64,000 bases of DNA from positions 434,001-498,000 of the forward strand of contig NZ_BMRE01000002.1 of the NCBI RefSeq assembly GCF_014648475.1, read 5' to 3'. Made by a program: the position numbers and the translations under genes. This DNA is from Lentzea flava. Lineage in GTDB: Bacteria > Actinomycetota > Actinomycetes > Mycobacteriales > Pseudonocardiaceae. Positions 1-9,194 of the stretch are shown in pieces (positions within the stretch are counted from its first letter, which is position 1; the number at the start of each line of letters is the position of its first letter). The notes under the pieces were generated by a model, which ran no database searches, was not told the DNA's origin, and saw nothing but the letters and a program-made list of their open reading frames with translations.

Positions 1-450
1 AACTTCGTGCGCGTGGGCGTCGACGACGGCAAGGCCATCGCCTGGCTCGGCGACAAGATCAAGCCGGGCGAGCGGGTGCTCAACTCCGCGAACGACGGCT
101 CGACCTTCCTCTACGTCGACGAGGGCATCCCCATCGTCAACATCTCGTCGCTCGGCAACGCGAAACTCCCGCACACCTACCGGCTGCTGAAGAGCCTCAA
201 CACCTTCCCGTCCAACCCGGAGGTCCGGAAGTCGTTGAAGGACCTCAACATCCGCTGGGTGTACGTCGACACGAGCGCACCGCTCATCGGTGCGGCGACG
301 TCGCCAGAGGACTGGGTCGACACCAACACCTTCTCGTTCCCCAAGGGTTTCGAGCACCTCGACGGCCTGCCAGGACTGGAAAAGGTGTTCACCTCGGGCC
401 CCGTGTCCATCTACGAAATCGACGCGAGCGTCCTCAACGGGACCTCCTGA
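1..450 (+). CDS. C-terminal part of a large membrane glycan-biosynthesis protein (DUF6541-like), truncated by window edge
   Basis: The frame is open from base 1 and stops at 448-450, so only about the last 149 residues are present. They form a soluble, mixed alpha/beta domain with no membrane segment. The pattern NSANDGSTFLY, then LNIRWVYVD, then a final YEID strand matches the extracytoplasmic tail of multi-pass actinobacterial membrane proteins of the DUF6541/Rv3779 type. In mycobacteria Rv3779 sits beside the bpa/Rv3778c genes, whose homologues also occur in this window, which supports the call. The catalytic membrane domain lies left of the window, so the activity cannot be judged. The next gene starts 53 bp downstream on the same strand. 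Confidence 0.6.
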   Translation, partial: NFVRVGVDDGKAIAWLGDKIKPGERVLNSANDGSTFLYVDEGIPIVNISSLGNAKLPHTYRLLKSLNTFPSNPEVRKSLKDLNIRWVYVDTSAPLIGAATSPEDWVDTNTFSFPKGFEHLDGLPGLEKVFTSGPVSIYEIDASVLNGTS

Positions 451-502
451 CCAACGAAGGGGGCGCCGCCGCCGGGTGGTGTCCCTTCGGGATACTGGCG
501 AA

Positions 503-1501
503 ATGACGAGCGCTCCCAGCCTCAGCATCGTGATCCCGGTGTACAACGAGCCGGAGTGGATCGGCCGTTCGATCGGCGCGCTGCAGACGGCACTGCGCAA
601 CGCGGACTGGCCCGCCGAGATCGTCGTGGTCGACGACGGCAGCACGGACGACACCCCGAAGCGCCTCGCCGAGCTCGACGGCATCACCGTGATCTCGCAG
701 TGCAACGGCGGCCGGTTCGCCGCTCGCATGGCGGGACTCGAGGCGGCGCACGGCGAGTTCGTGCTGCTGCTCGACAGCCGCGTGATCATGGAGCCGGACT
801 CGTTCGTGTACCTGCGCGAGCAGTTCGCGCAGCACCCCGACCGTCTCGTGTGGAACGGCCACATCAACACCGACACGACCGGAAACCCGTACGCGGGCTT
901 CATGACCGGTCTCGTGACCGTGGGCTGGCGGAAGTACGTCGCGAACCCGCGTCTGGTGTCGTTCGGTGCCGACGAGTTCGACTCCTACCCCAAGGGCACC
1001 GGCATCTTCCTCGCGCCGCGCGCCACGTTGCTGCGCGCCGCCACGTCGTTCGAGTCGCTCTACGACGACCCGAAGCTCGCGAGCGACGACACCCGCATGC
1101 TGCGCTCGATCGCCGACGAGCACCGGATCTGGCTCAGCCCGGGGTTCGCCGCGCAGTACAACAGCCGTGACTCGCTGCAGAAGTTCGTGAAGCACGCGTA
1201 CTTCCGCGGCACGACGTTCGTCGACAGCTACCTCGACTCGCCCGGTCCCGTCCGCACGGCGGCCGCGGGTGCCGGCGTGCTCGGTCTGGTCGGACTCTTC
1301 GTGCTCGCCAAGTTCCCGAAGACGGGCATCCTGCTCGGCCTCGGCGGTTCGGCGGCAGCGGGTGTCGTAGTGCGCAGGATGGGCGCGACCAGGGACCAGT
1401 CGTTCGCCGTGGCCAAGCTGCTGCCGCTGTTCGCCGCGGTGTTCGGCGCGGGCGTGGTGCGCGGTCTGCTGATGGCGGCGAAGAAGGCGGCGGGGAAGTG
1501 A
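503..1501 (+). CDS. Family 2 glycosyltransferase with C-terminal membrane segments
   Basis: A 332-residue protein starting at the ATG of 503. The longer in-frame extension to 290 overlaps the preceding gene and has no similarity to a GT-A N-terminus. The N-terminus LSIVIPVYNEPEWIGRSI and the following VVVDDGSTDDT are the classic GT2 nucleotide-sugar binding signatures. A LLDSRV segment takes the place of the usual DxD region. From about residue 245 to the end there are two or three hydrophobic stretches followed by a Lys-rich tail (MAAKKAAGK), so the enzyme is probably membrane-anchored with its catalytic domain in the cytoplasm. It overlaps the next gene by 4 bp (GTGA), indicating translational coupling to the flippase-like protein. 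The acceptor is unknown; a cell-envelope polysaccharide or polyprenyl carrier is inferred from context. Confidence 0.85.
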   Translation: MTSAPSLSIVIPVYNEPEWIGRSIGALQTALRNADWPAEIVVVDDGSTDDTPKRLAELDGITVISQCNGGRFAARMAGLEAAHGEFVLLLDSRVIMEPDSFVYLREQFAQHPDRLVWNGHINTDTTGNPYAGFMTGLVTVGWRKYVANPRLVSFGADEFDSYPKGTGIFLAPRATLLRAATSFESLYDDPKLASDDTRMLRSIADEHRIWLSPGFAAQYNSRDSLQKFVKHAYFRGTTFVDSYLDSPGPVRTAAAGAGVLGLVGLFVLAKFPKTGILLGLGGSAAAGVVVRRMGATRDQSFAVAKLLPLFAAVFGAGVVRGLLMAAKKAAGK

Positions 1502-2754
1502 CCGAGAGGACCGCGGGCCGTTCCCTCGGGACCGTCGGCATCGCGGTCCTCATCGCGGCGGGACTGGGCTATCCGATCCTGCTCGTCACCGCCCGGCTGC
1601 TCGAACCCGCCGACAACGCGATCTTCCTGGCGTTCTGGGGAATCGTGTTCGGCGTCGGCAGCGCGCTCAGCCCGGTCGAACAGGAGCTGTCGCGCCTGGC
1701 CGCCGAGGCCGACGTGGCGGGCCGCAGGGCCGGACCGACCGTCGTCCGCACGGTCGTGGTCGCCGCTGTGGTCGTCGGTCTTTTCGGTCTGGTCATGGCG
1801 ATTCCCGCGATCAGCGAACGGCAGTACGGCGCGTACAGCGCGCTCGCCGTCGTCGCGCTGGCCTCCTCGCTGGGATTCGCGGTCCAGTTCGGCGTCCGCG
1901 GTCTGCTCATCGGCTCGCACCAGGCGAAGCCGTTCGGTGGTCTGGTGGTGACCGAGGCCGCGGTGCGCATCGTGCTGGTGGGTGCGTTCGCCGTGCTCGG
2001 CTGGAGCGGTGTCGTGCCGCTCGCGGTGGCGGTGGCGGCGGGCTCGTTCGCGTTCCTGCCGTTCGCGTTGCCCGCGCGCAGACTGGTCGAGTTCACCGGT
2101 CACGCCGAGCCGTGGGGCGTGGTGACGCGCCGGTTGCTGCTGCTGATGCTGAGCGCCGGCCTGACGGCGTCCGTGCTGACCGGCTACCCGGCGGTGGCGA
2201 AGTTCTTCGCCACCGAGGCCGACCTGAAGGCGCTGGGCGGGTTGTTCGTGGCGCTCACCGTCGCCCGCGTGCCGCTGCTGCTGCTGTCGCCGGTGCAGGC
2301 GATGGCGGTGCCGACGGTGGTGCGACTGTCGCATCAGGAGGACGGTCACCGGAAGTTGATCGCCTTGCTGACCAAGGGTTTGCTCGCGGCGTTCGGTCTG
2401 GCCGCCCTCGGCGCGGCCGTCGGCTGGCTGGTCGGACCGTGGGCCGTGCGGTTGCTGTTCGGCGCGGAGTACGTCGTCGCCGGCTGGGCGGTCGCGGGGC
2501 TCGTGTGGTCCTCGGTGCTGCTGGGGGCCGTGATGCTGCAGGCGGCCGTGCTGGTGGCCCGTGCGCAGGGTGGTCGGGTGCTCGCGCTGTGGACGGTCGT
2601 GGCCGCGCTGAGCATGGGTGTGCTCGCGTTGACGCCCGCCGACATGGTGGTGCGCACCGTGCTCGGTCTGGTGATCGCGCCGACCGCGGGTGTGTTCGTC
2701 GCACTGGCGCTCGTACTGCGGGCTGATGCTCGTGACGCTCGGACGGGTGGTTAG
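1498..2754 (+). CDS. MOP-superfamily flippase-like membrane protein (polysaccharide export)
   Basis: A 418-residue, very hydrophobic protein with about 12 predicted membrane helices and few charged residues, consistent with the Wzx/MATE-like (MOP) fold that flips lipid-linked oligosaccharides across the cytoplasmic membrane. It starts at GTG 1498, inside the last codons of the glycosyltransferase, and ends just upstream of the next GT2 gene, so it is in an envelope-glycan operon. The segment LSRLAAEADVAGRRAG is the main cytoplasmic loop near residue 70. There is no motif that fixes the substrate. An alternative is an O-antigen-polymerase-like or general lipid transporter; the position between two GT2 genes favours a flippase. 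Confidence 0.7.
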   Translation: MTERTAGRSLGTVGIAVLIAAGLGYPILLVTARLLEPADNAIFLAFWGIVFGVGSALSPVEQELSRLAAEADVAGRRAGPTVVRTVVVAAVVVGLFGLVMAIPAISERQYGAYSALAVVALASSLGFAVQFGVRGLLIGSHQAKPFGGLVVTEAAVRIVLVGAFAVLGWSGVVPLAVAVAAGSFAFLPFALPARRLVEFTGHAEPWGVVTRRLLLLMLSAGLTASVLTGYPAVAKFFATEADLKALGGLFVALTVARVPLLLLSPVQAMAVPTVVRLSHQEDGHRKLIALLTKGLLAAFGLAALGAAVGWLVGPWAVRLLFGAEYVVAGWAVAGLVWSSVLLGAVMLQAAVLVARAQGGRVLALWTVVAALSMGVLALTPADMVVRTVLGLVIAPTAGVFVALALVLRADARDARTGG

Positions 2755-2757
2755 GCT
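2752..2757 (+). promoter_or_regulatory. -10 box TAGGCT of a leaderless GT2 gene
   Basis: TAGGCT lies 7 nt upstream of GTG 2765, the spacing expected if transcription starts at the start codon. A weak -35 candidate (GTGAC, 2732-2736) lies about 15 bp upstream, and no Shine-Dalgarno sequence precedes the GTG. The promoter is embedded in the last codons of the flippase gene. Confidence 0.45.
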
Positions 2758-2764
2758 GACGCCC

Positions 2765-3505
2765 GTGTCTGACTCGGTCGACCTGCGGCGAGTGCTGATC
2801 GTTCTGCCTGCTCTCAACGAAGAGCACAACATCGACAAAGTCATCGCCGAGGTGAAAGCCGCTCTGCCTGACGTCGGGATCCTCGTGGTGGACGACGGGT
2901 CCACGGACCAGACGTCGTTGCGCGCGCGTGAGAGCGGGGCTCAGGTGGCGCGCCTGGCCGTCAACCTGGGTGTCGGCGGCGCGATGCGCACCGGGTTCCG
3001 CTACGCCGTCCGCAACGGGTTCGACGTCGTGGTCCAGGTGGACTCCGACGGCCAGCACAACCCGGCGCACGTGCCGGAGCTGCTGCGCGAGCTGGACCAC
3101 GCGGACATCGTCATCGGCGCCCGGTTCGCCGGCAAGGGCGACTACAAGGCCCGAGGCCCGCGTCGCTGGGCCATGAAGCTCTTCGCCGTGGTGATCTCGG
3201 CGATCTCCGGCACGAAGCTCACCGACGTCACGTCGGGGTTCAAGGCGTCGGGGCCGCGCGCGGTGCGCCTGTTCGCCTCCCACTACCCGGCGGAATACCT
3301 CGGTGACACGCTGGAGGCGCTCGTCATGGCGGCGCGGGCCGACCTGAAGATCACGCAGGTGCCCGTGGAGATGCGGGTGCGCGCCGGCGGCACGCCGAGC
3401 ACGTCCCCGGTGAAGTCCGCCGTCTACCTGCTGCGGGCCACCCTCGCGCTGACGCTCGCGCTGGTTCGCCGCAAGCCCAAGACCGGCTCCTTCGAAGCCG
3501 CTTAG
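2765..3505 (+). CDS. Family 2 glycosyltransferase, DPM1/GtrB-like
   Basis: A 246-residue soluble GT2 enzyme. LIVLPALNEEHNIDKVI and VVDDGSTD mark the nucleotide-sugar pocket, and VQVDSDGQHNPAHV supplies the metal-binding DxD with the DGQHxP signature of polyprenyl-phosphate sugar transferases. IGARF follows at about residue 120. Unlike GtrB it has only a weakly hydrophobic C-terminal region. GTG 2765 was chosen over the upstream in-frame start at 2690 because that extension lies inside the flippase gene, while TAGGCT sits 7 nt upstream of 2765. The DUF2304 gene follows after 9 bp with an AGGAG-like ribosome site, a pairing common for polyprenol-phosphate mannose or hexose synthases. The likely product is a polyprenyl-phospho-sugar donor; the sugar is unknown. 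Confidence 0.85.
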   Translation: MSDSVDLRRVLIVLPALNEEHNIDKVIAEVKAALPDVGILVVDDGSTDQTSLRARESGAQVARLAVNLGVGGAMRTGFRYAVRNGFDVVVQVDSDGQHNPAHVPELLRELDHADIVIGARFAGKGDYKARGPRRWAMKLFAVVISAISGTKLTDVTSGFKASGPRAVRLFASHYPAEYLGDTLEALVMAARADLKITQVPVEMRVRAGGTPSTSPVKSAVYLLRATLALTLALVRRKPKTGSFEAA

Positions 3506-3514
3506 GAGACTCCC

Positions 3515-3913
3515 GTGTCTGCGTTCCGATTGCTGGCGATTGTGGTCGCGGCGCTCGTGCTGATCGTCGTGATCGAAATGATGCGACGCCGCAAGCTTCG
3601 CGAGAAGTACGCGGGAATGTGGCTGTTCGTCGGTATCGGCGTGGTCTGTTTGGGTGCGATCCCCGGCCTTCCGACGTGGTTGTCGAACCTCACCGGTATC
3701 CAGCTCGCGGCCAACTTCCTCTTCGCCGCCGCCGCGTTCACGCTGCTCTTCGTCGTGCTGCAGCTGTCGAGTGAAGTGGGTCACCTCGAAGAAGAGGTGC
3801 GCACGACGGTCGAAGAGATCGCTTTGCTGCGTTGTGAGCTGGAAGCGGTGCGTGCCGAGCTGGACAAGCGAGTGACGAGCGCCGAAGAACAACTTCTCCG
3901 AGCGCGGCCCTGA
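3515..3913 (+). CDS. DUF2304 small membrane protein
   Basis: A 132-residue protein with three predicted membrane helices (about residues 2-22, 33-52 and 65-88) and a soluble coiled-coil tail rich in Glu/Arg (LEEEVRTTVEEIALL onward). This layout and length fit the DUF2304 family, whose genes typically follow GT2 genes such as the one 9 bp upstream. The family function is not established; a role as membrane partner or anchor of the polyprenyl-phosphate glycosyltransferase is inferred. The GTG start at 3515 has GGAG 7-10 nt upstream, overlapping the preceding stop codon. Confidence 0.8.
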   Translation: MSAFRLLAIVVAALVLIVVIEMMRRRKLREKYAGMWLFVGIGVVCLGAIPGLPTWLSNLTGIQLAANFLFAAAAFTLLFVVLQLSSEVGHLEEEVRTTVEEIALLRCELEAVRAELDKRVTSAEEQLLRARP

Positions 3914-5137
<1,224 letters not shown>

Positions 5138-5143
5138 TCCTTC

Positions 5144-5184
5144 AGCCCGCCTGACCTGCGTCTCAGCCGGTCAGGCGGGCTTTC
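5144..5184 (+). terminator. Rho-independent-type terminator after glf
   Basis: AGCCCGCCTGACC (5144-5156) pairs perfectly with GGTCAGGCGGGCT (5169-5181) around a 12-nt loop and is followed by TTT. It separates glf from glfT2. Confidence 0.8.
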
Positions 5185-5196
5185 GGCGCTCACGGG

Positions 5197-5202
5197 TACT
5201 AT
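5197..5202 (+). promoter_or_regulatory. Candidate -10 box TACTAT for glfT2
   Basis: TACTAT lies about 100 nt upstream of the glfT2 GTG, immediately after the glf terminator. No convincing -35 is visible. If used, it gives a roughly 90-nt leader. Confidence 0.35.
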
Positions 5203-5300
5203 GGGCGCCCTGACGTCGTGCCACCTCTCTCAGTGGCCGCAGCCATCGAAGACAGCTGACTCGAACCGGCAATGCCAGGTCGGTTCGTCGGAGGAAGCAC

Positions 5301-7199
5301 GTGACCGAGCAGGCCAAGGCCGCCGCTGCCAAGACGATCGACCCGAACAAGGTGCTCCAGCGCGTGATCATGCCGCGCGACGAGGACCCGCTCGACGTTC
5401 GGCCGCTGTACCTCGACGAGCCCGAGAACGTGCACAGCCACGTCTCGAGCAGGCGCGCGGTCACGGTCCCGAAGTCGGCGAAGGTGTCGTTCGCGTCGTA
5501 CTTCAACGCGTTCCCCGCCAGCTACTGGAAGCGCTGGACGGTCATCGAGGACGTCGTCCTGCGCATGTCCGTGCGCGGCTCCGGGCGCATCGACGTCTAC
5601 CGCTCCAAGCCGAGCGGTGACGTCATCCACCTCGAAGGCACGATGATCCGCAGCCCCAAGGCGTGGACCGAGGTGTCGCTGAAGATCAACCTGGCTCCGT
5701 TCGAGGACGGCGGCTGGATCTGGTTCGACGTCTTCACCGATGACTCCACGCTGGAGATCGACGAGGCGGCGTGGACCACCGAGCAGGAGCTCCCCGAGCA
5801 GAAGCTCGCCATCGGCATGACGACCATGCGCCCGGTCGACGCCGTGATCGCGTTGCGCGCGCTCGGCGAGGACCCGACGGTCCTCAACGTCGTGCAGAAG
5901 GTCTTCGTCGCCGACCAGGGCGCCGTGAAGGTCCGCGCGACCGAGGGCTTCGCCGAGGCGGCCAAGCTGCTGGGGGACAAGCTCGAGGTCATCGAGCAGG
6001 ACAACCTCGGCGGCTCCGGCGGCTTCACCCGCGGCCTGTACGAGGCGATCGAGCACACCGACGTCGCCCAGATCATGCTGATGGACGACGACATCCGCCT
6101 GGAGCCGGACGCGGTGCTGCGCTCGAACGCGTTCGCCCGCGCCGCCGCCCAGCCGGTCATCGTCGGCAGCCACATGCTGAACCTGCAGGCCCGCGCGCGT
6201 CTGCACAGCATGGGCGAGGTCGTCGACCTGGCCACGTGCTACTGGCGCGAGGCACCGGGCGCGGTCACCGACCACGACTTCGGCGCCGAGTCGCTGCGCG
6301 AGACCGAGGAACTGCACGCCCGCATCAACTCCACCTACAACGGCTGGTGGATGTGCCTCTTCCCGCGTGAGGTCGTCGAGCGCACCGGCTACCCGCTGCC
6401 GCTCTTCATCAAGTGGGACGACGCGGAGTACTCGCTGCGCGCGCTGGAGCGCGGCTTCCCGACGGTGTCGCTGCCGGGTTCGGCCGTGTGGCACATGCCG
6501 TGGACGGACAAGAACGACGCCACCGACTGGCAGGCGTACTTCCACACCCGCAACCGCCTGATCATGGCGGCCCTGCACAGCCCGTACGACGTGCGGAAGA
6601 CCCTGATGAAGCAGGGCATGAAGCTGTCGCTGCGGCACCTGCTGTCGATGGAGTACTCGACCGTCGCGATCCAGCAGAAGGCAGTCGAGGACTTCCTCGC
6701 GGGCCCGTCGCGCCTGTTCGACTCGCTGCGCACGGCCCTGCCGGAGATCCGCGAACTGCGCAAGCGCTACACGGACGCCCAGGTCCTGCCGTCGGCGCGG
6801 GAGTTCCCGGCCCCGACGTTCGACATGGTCCGCGCCGAGCAGATGCTGACCCCTCCGACGAACCCGGTCACCATCGCCACCGAGGCGGGCAAGGCCCTGG
6901 TGCACAACCTGCGCGCCCCGCAGCCGTCCACGGTGGACCGCCCGCAGATCAACGTGCCGGCCGCGAACGCCCGCTGGTTCCTTCTGGGCAACCTGGACAG
7001 CGCCACGGTGTCCAACGCGGACGGCAGCGGCGTCGCGTTCCGCAAGCGCGACCCGAAGGAGTTCCGCGAGCTGGGCAAGCGCGCCGCTCGCAACTACCGC
7101 CGCCTCGCCGCCGAGTGGCCGCGGATGCAGAAGATCTACCGCGACGCCCTGCCCGAGCTGACCTCGGTCGAGGCGTGGCGCAAGGTGTTCGAGAACTGA
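5301..7199 (+). CDS. glfT2: Galactofuranosyltransferase GlfT2
   Basis: A 632-residue processive enzyme that adds alternating beta-1,5 and beta-1,6 galactofuranose units from UDP-Galf to the lipid-linked galactan primer at the inner membrane face. Recognisable parts are an N-terminal beta-sandwich domain (about 1-165), the GT-A core with LMDDDIRLEPD (Asp262-264, metal/UDP site), WDDAEYS (Asp373/374, catalytic region), VWHMPW (the conserved His) and an extended C-terminal helical domain. Length is close to the mycobacterial enzyme (about 637). GTG 5301 has GGAGGAAG 5-12 nt upstream. glf lies directly upstream and supplies the donor; glfT1 for primer initiation lies at 11.6 kb. Confidence 0.96.
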   Translation: MTEQAKAAAAKTIDPNKVLQRVIMPRDEDPLDVRPLYLDEPENVHSHVSSRRAVTVPKSAKVSFASYFNAFPASYWKRWTVIEDVVLRMSVRGSGRIDVYRSKPSGDVIHLEGTMIRSPKAWTEVSLKINLAPFEDGGWIWFDVFTDDSTLEIDEAAWTTEQELPEQKLAIGMTTMRPVDAVIALRALGEDPTVLNVVQKVFVADQGAVKVRATEGFAEAAKLLGDKLEVIEQDNLGGSGGFTRGLYEAIEHTDVAQIMLMDDDIRLEPDAVLRSNAFARAAAQPVIVGSHMLNLQARARLHSMGEVVDLATCYWREAPGAVTDHDFGAESLRETEELHARINSTYNGWWMCLFPREVVERTGYPLPLFIKWDDAEYSLRALERGFPTVSLPGSAVWHMPWTDKNDATDWQAYFHTRNRLIMAALHSPYDVRKTLMKQGMKLSLRHLLSMEYSTVAIQQKAVEDFLAGPSRLFDSLRTALPEIRELRKRYTDAQVLPSAREFPAPTFDMVRAEQMLTPPTNPVTIATEAGKALVHNLRAPQPSTVDRPQINVPAANARWFLLGNLDSATVSNADGSGVAFRKRDPKEFRELGKRAARNYRRLAAEWPRMQKIYRDALPELTSVEAWRKVFEN

Positions 7200-7209
7200 G
7201 CTGACCCAC

Positions 7210-7258
7210 CACCCGAGGGGTGGCCCTGTTGCCATGCGACGGGGCCACTCCTCGGGTG
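7210..7258 (+). terminator. Hairpin terminator after glfT2
   Basis: CACCCGAGGGGTGGCCC (7210-7226) pairs with GGGCCACTCCTCGGGTG (7242-7258) with one mismatch and a 15-nt loop, 10 bp after the stop codon. Confidence 0.7.
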
Positions 7259-7307
7259 TCTCCAGGTTTGCCTAACGAGACGTGTGCAACTGTGCAACCG
7301 TTAATTC

Positions 7308-8144
7308 ATGGTGAGCCAAACAACAACTGTGAGCTTCGTCGCCCACCCCGACGACGATCTGCTCTTCATGAACCCGGACATCGCCTCGGACATCCAGGCG
7401 GGCTACAACGTCTGGGTCGTCTTCATGACCGCAGGTGACGTACCGCTGCGGCCGGGCAAGAGCCACGGCGGCATGGGCTACGCCGACATGCGCATCAACG
7501 GCGCAAGAACCGCCTACGCCCGCGCGGCCAGATCGCCCAACTCCTGGACCTTCGAAGAGATGGCGTTCGGCGACCACTCGGTAGCCACCAACCGCCTGGA
7601 CGGCACGAACGTCAGGCTGGTCTTCACGTTCATCCACGCCGCCTCGGGCCCCGAGGACAACTGCGGCGACCTGTACCGCCTCTGGAACGTCCCGGACTTC
7701 GTAGCCCACCCGATCGACGGCCGCCCCGGCTACACCCGAGCCTCGATCGGCACCATGATCCGCGGCATCCTCGACACGGCCCAACCCGCCTACATCAGAA
7801 CGCTGAGCACCCTCGGCCACCACGAGGGCGACCACATCGACCACACAGCCGCAGCCCTCCTCGTAGCCGAGGCGAACCGCGACGAAGAGGGCCTCACACT
7901 GGTCCAGCGCGACGAGTACATCGGCTACCTGGCCTCCAGGACCGACGCGCCGTGGGACGAGAACGTCTTCGGCTTCTGGCGAGACGAGAAGACCGCGATC
8001 TGGAACGAGTACTGGCCCCGCGATCCCGAGCTGTTCGCGGGTGCCTGGTTCCTGGCGATGGCGCGGCAGTACCTGCTCGTCGATCGCACCGACCCGCCCG
8101 GCAACGCCTGGGAGCCGCCGACCGACTTCGTCGATCTGTGCTGA
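7308..8144 (+). CDS. PIG-L family (LmbE-like) deacetylase
   Basis: A 278-residue protein with the zinc-binding signature FVAHPDDDLLF (His13, Asp15, Asp16) and a second metal motif in GHHEGDHIDHT near residue 165. This family hydrolyses N-acetyl groups of GlcNAc-containing lipids, mycothiol precursors or glycans. There is no signal peptide, so a cytoplasmic location is likely. Codon use near the 3' half is somewhat less GC-biased at third positions than in glfT2. The start is uncertain: ATG 7308 has no clear ribosome site, and the in-frame GTG at 7329 would still keep the metal motif. It is flanked by terminators and is therefore probably monocistronic. The substrate is unknown. Confidence 0.85.
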   Translation: MVSQTTTVSFVAHPDDDLLFMNPDIASDIQAGYNVWVVFMTAGDVPLRPGKSHGGMGYADMRINGARTAYARAARSPNSWTFEEMAFGDHSVATNRLDGTNVRLVFTFIHAASGPEDNCGDLYRLWNVPDFVAHPIDGRPGYTRASIGTMIRGILDTAQPAYIRTLSTLGHHEGDHIDHTAAALLVAEANRDEEGLTLVQRDEYIGYLASRTDAPWDENVFGFWRDEKTAIWNEYWPRDPELFAGAWFLAMARQYLLVDRTDPPGNAWEPPTDFVDLC

Positions 8145-8178
8145 GCCCGAACTCGCCGGACTTGGTCGATGTCCCTTG

Positions 8179-8214
8179 AAGCCCGCCCCATCCAGATGGC
8201 TGAGGCGGGCTTTG
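8179..8214 (+). terminator. Terminator after the PIG-L gene
   Basis: AAGCCCGCC (8179-8187) pairs with GGCGGGCTT (8204-8212), with a 16-nt loop and a short T-rich tail. It resembles the terminator sequence after glf. Confidence 0.7.
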
Positions 8215-8225
8215 GTGTGTGGGGT

Positions 8226-8330
8226 TAGGTGGTGATGGTGGTGTTGCCGATGTTGTACCAGCCGGCCCTGTCGGTCATGTTGTCGCCGATGTAGGCGGGG
8301 TCGCGTTGGCCGAGTGGAGGTACGTCCGAT
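8226..8330 (-). pseudogene. Degenerate C-terminal coding fragment
   Basis: On the - strand a frame reading GQRDPAYIGDNMTDRAGW then YNIGNTTITT and a stop at 8226-8228 has natural amino-acid composition. It has no start codon or recognisable upstream domain. It lies immediately downstream of the sugar ABC permease gene transcribed in the same direction, so it may be the last piece of a gene once belonging to that operon, for example a secreted glycan enzyme, whose body was deleted. The family could not be recognised, and a chance open frame is possible. Confidence 0.3.
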
Positions 8331-8381
8331 CTTCGGATACGCCGCGTGGGCAGAGCCTGTGGTGCCACCGGTTGAGTGACG

Positions 8382-9194
8382 TCAGCCCTTGATCCCGGTC
8401 TCCGTCACCCCTCGCACCAGGAACCGCTGCATCCCCACGAACACCACCACCAACGGCGCGATCGACACGGCAGCCGCCAGGAACAGCTGACTCACGTTGA
8501 TCGACTGCGCCGTCAGGAACGTCGACAGCGCCACCTGCACCGTCCAAGCGTCCTGATCCTGCGCGATCACCAACGGCCACAGGAACTGGTTCCACGACGT
8601 CACGAACGCGATGACCCCGAGCGCCGCGAAGAACCCGCGCGAATTCGGCACCACGATCCGCCAGTACGTCCCCCAGTGCCCGAGCCCGTCGATCCGTGCC
8701 GCCTCCTCCAGCTCCCGCGGGAAACCGAGGAAGTACTGCCGGAACAAAAAGGTGGTGAACCCGCTGAACAGCCCAGGGATCACCAGCCCGCGCAGATCCG
8801 AGACCCAGCCCAGCGAAGACACCACCACGAACGTCGGCACGAACGTCACAGCCGCCGGGATCATCAGCGTGGCAACGACGAGGTACAGCACCACATTCGC
8901 GTACCGATAAGGAATCCGCGCGAGCCCGTACCCCGCCAGCCCACACAGCAGCAACTGTCCCACCGTCTGCAGCACGGCGACCACAAGGGAGTTGACCATG
9001 CTGCGCACCAGCGGCACCGCGGGATCGCTGAACAACAAAGCGAAGTTCTCCCAGCGGATCGAGCGCGGCCAGAACGTCCACGACGGCGCGGTGATCTCCT
9101 GCTCGCTCGCCAGACCGTTGCGCAGCACCAGGTAGAACGGGATCAGGAACACCACCGCGGCCACTGACAGCGCCAGGTACCGGACGGCCTTCAT
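8382..9194 (-). CDS. Carbohydrate ABC transporter permease (MalG type)
   Basis: A 270-residue permease with six predicted membrane helices. The cytoplasmic coupling motif EEAARIDGLGHWGTYWRI (about residues 165-182) is the EAA loop of binding-protein-dependent sugar importers. The ATG at 9194 overlaps the stop of the upstream permease (ATGA), so the two inner-membrane subunits are made together. The protein has the length and C-terminus (RGVTETGIKG) typical of MalG-like subunits. No ATPase gene lies nearby; a shared MsiK-type ATPase encoded elsewhere is normal for actinomycete sugar importers and is inferred here. Confidence 0.93.
   Translation of the reverse strand: MKAVRYLALSVAAVVFLIPFYLVLRNGLASEQEITAPSWTFWPRSIRWENFALLFSDPAVPLVRSMVNSLVVAVLQTVGQLLLCGLAGYGLARIPYRYANVVLYLVVATLMIPAAVTFVPTFVVVSSLGWVSDLRGLVIPGLFSGFTTFLFRQYFLGFPRELEEAARIDGLGHWGTYWRIVVPNSRGFFAALGVIAFVTSWNQFLWPLVIAQDQDAWTVQVALSTFLTAQSINVSQLFLAAAVSIAPLVVVFVGMQRFLVRGVTETGIKG

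Noticed and set aside
5199..7235. 678-codon open frame on the - strand
   Set aside because: Antisense shadow of glfT2 with atypical Arg/Val/Gln-rich composition.
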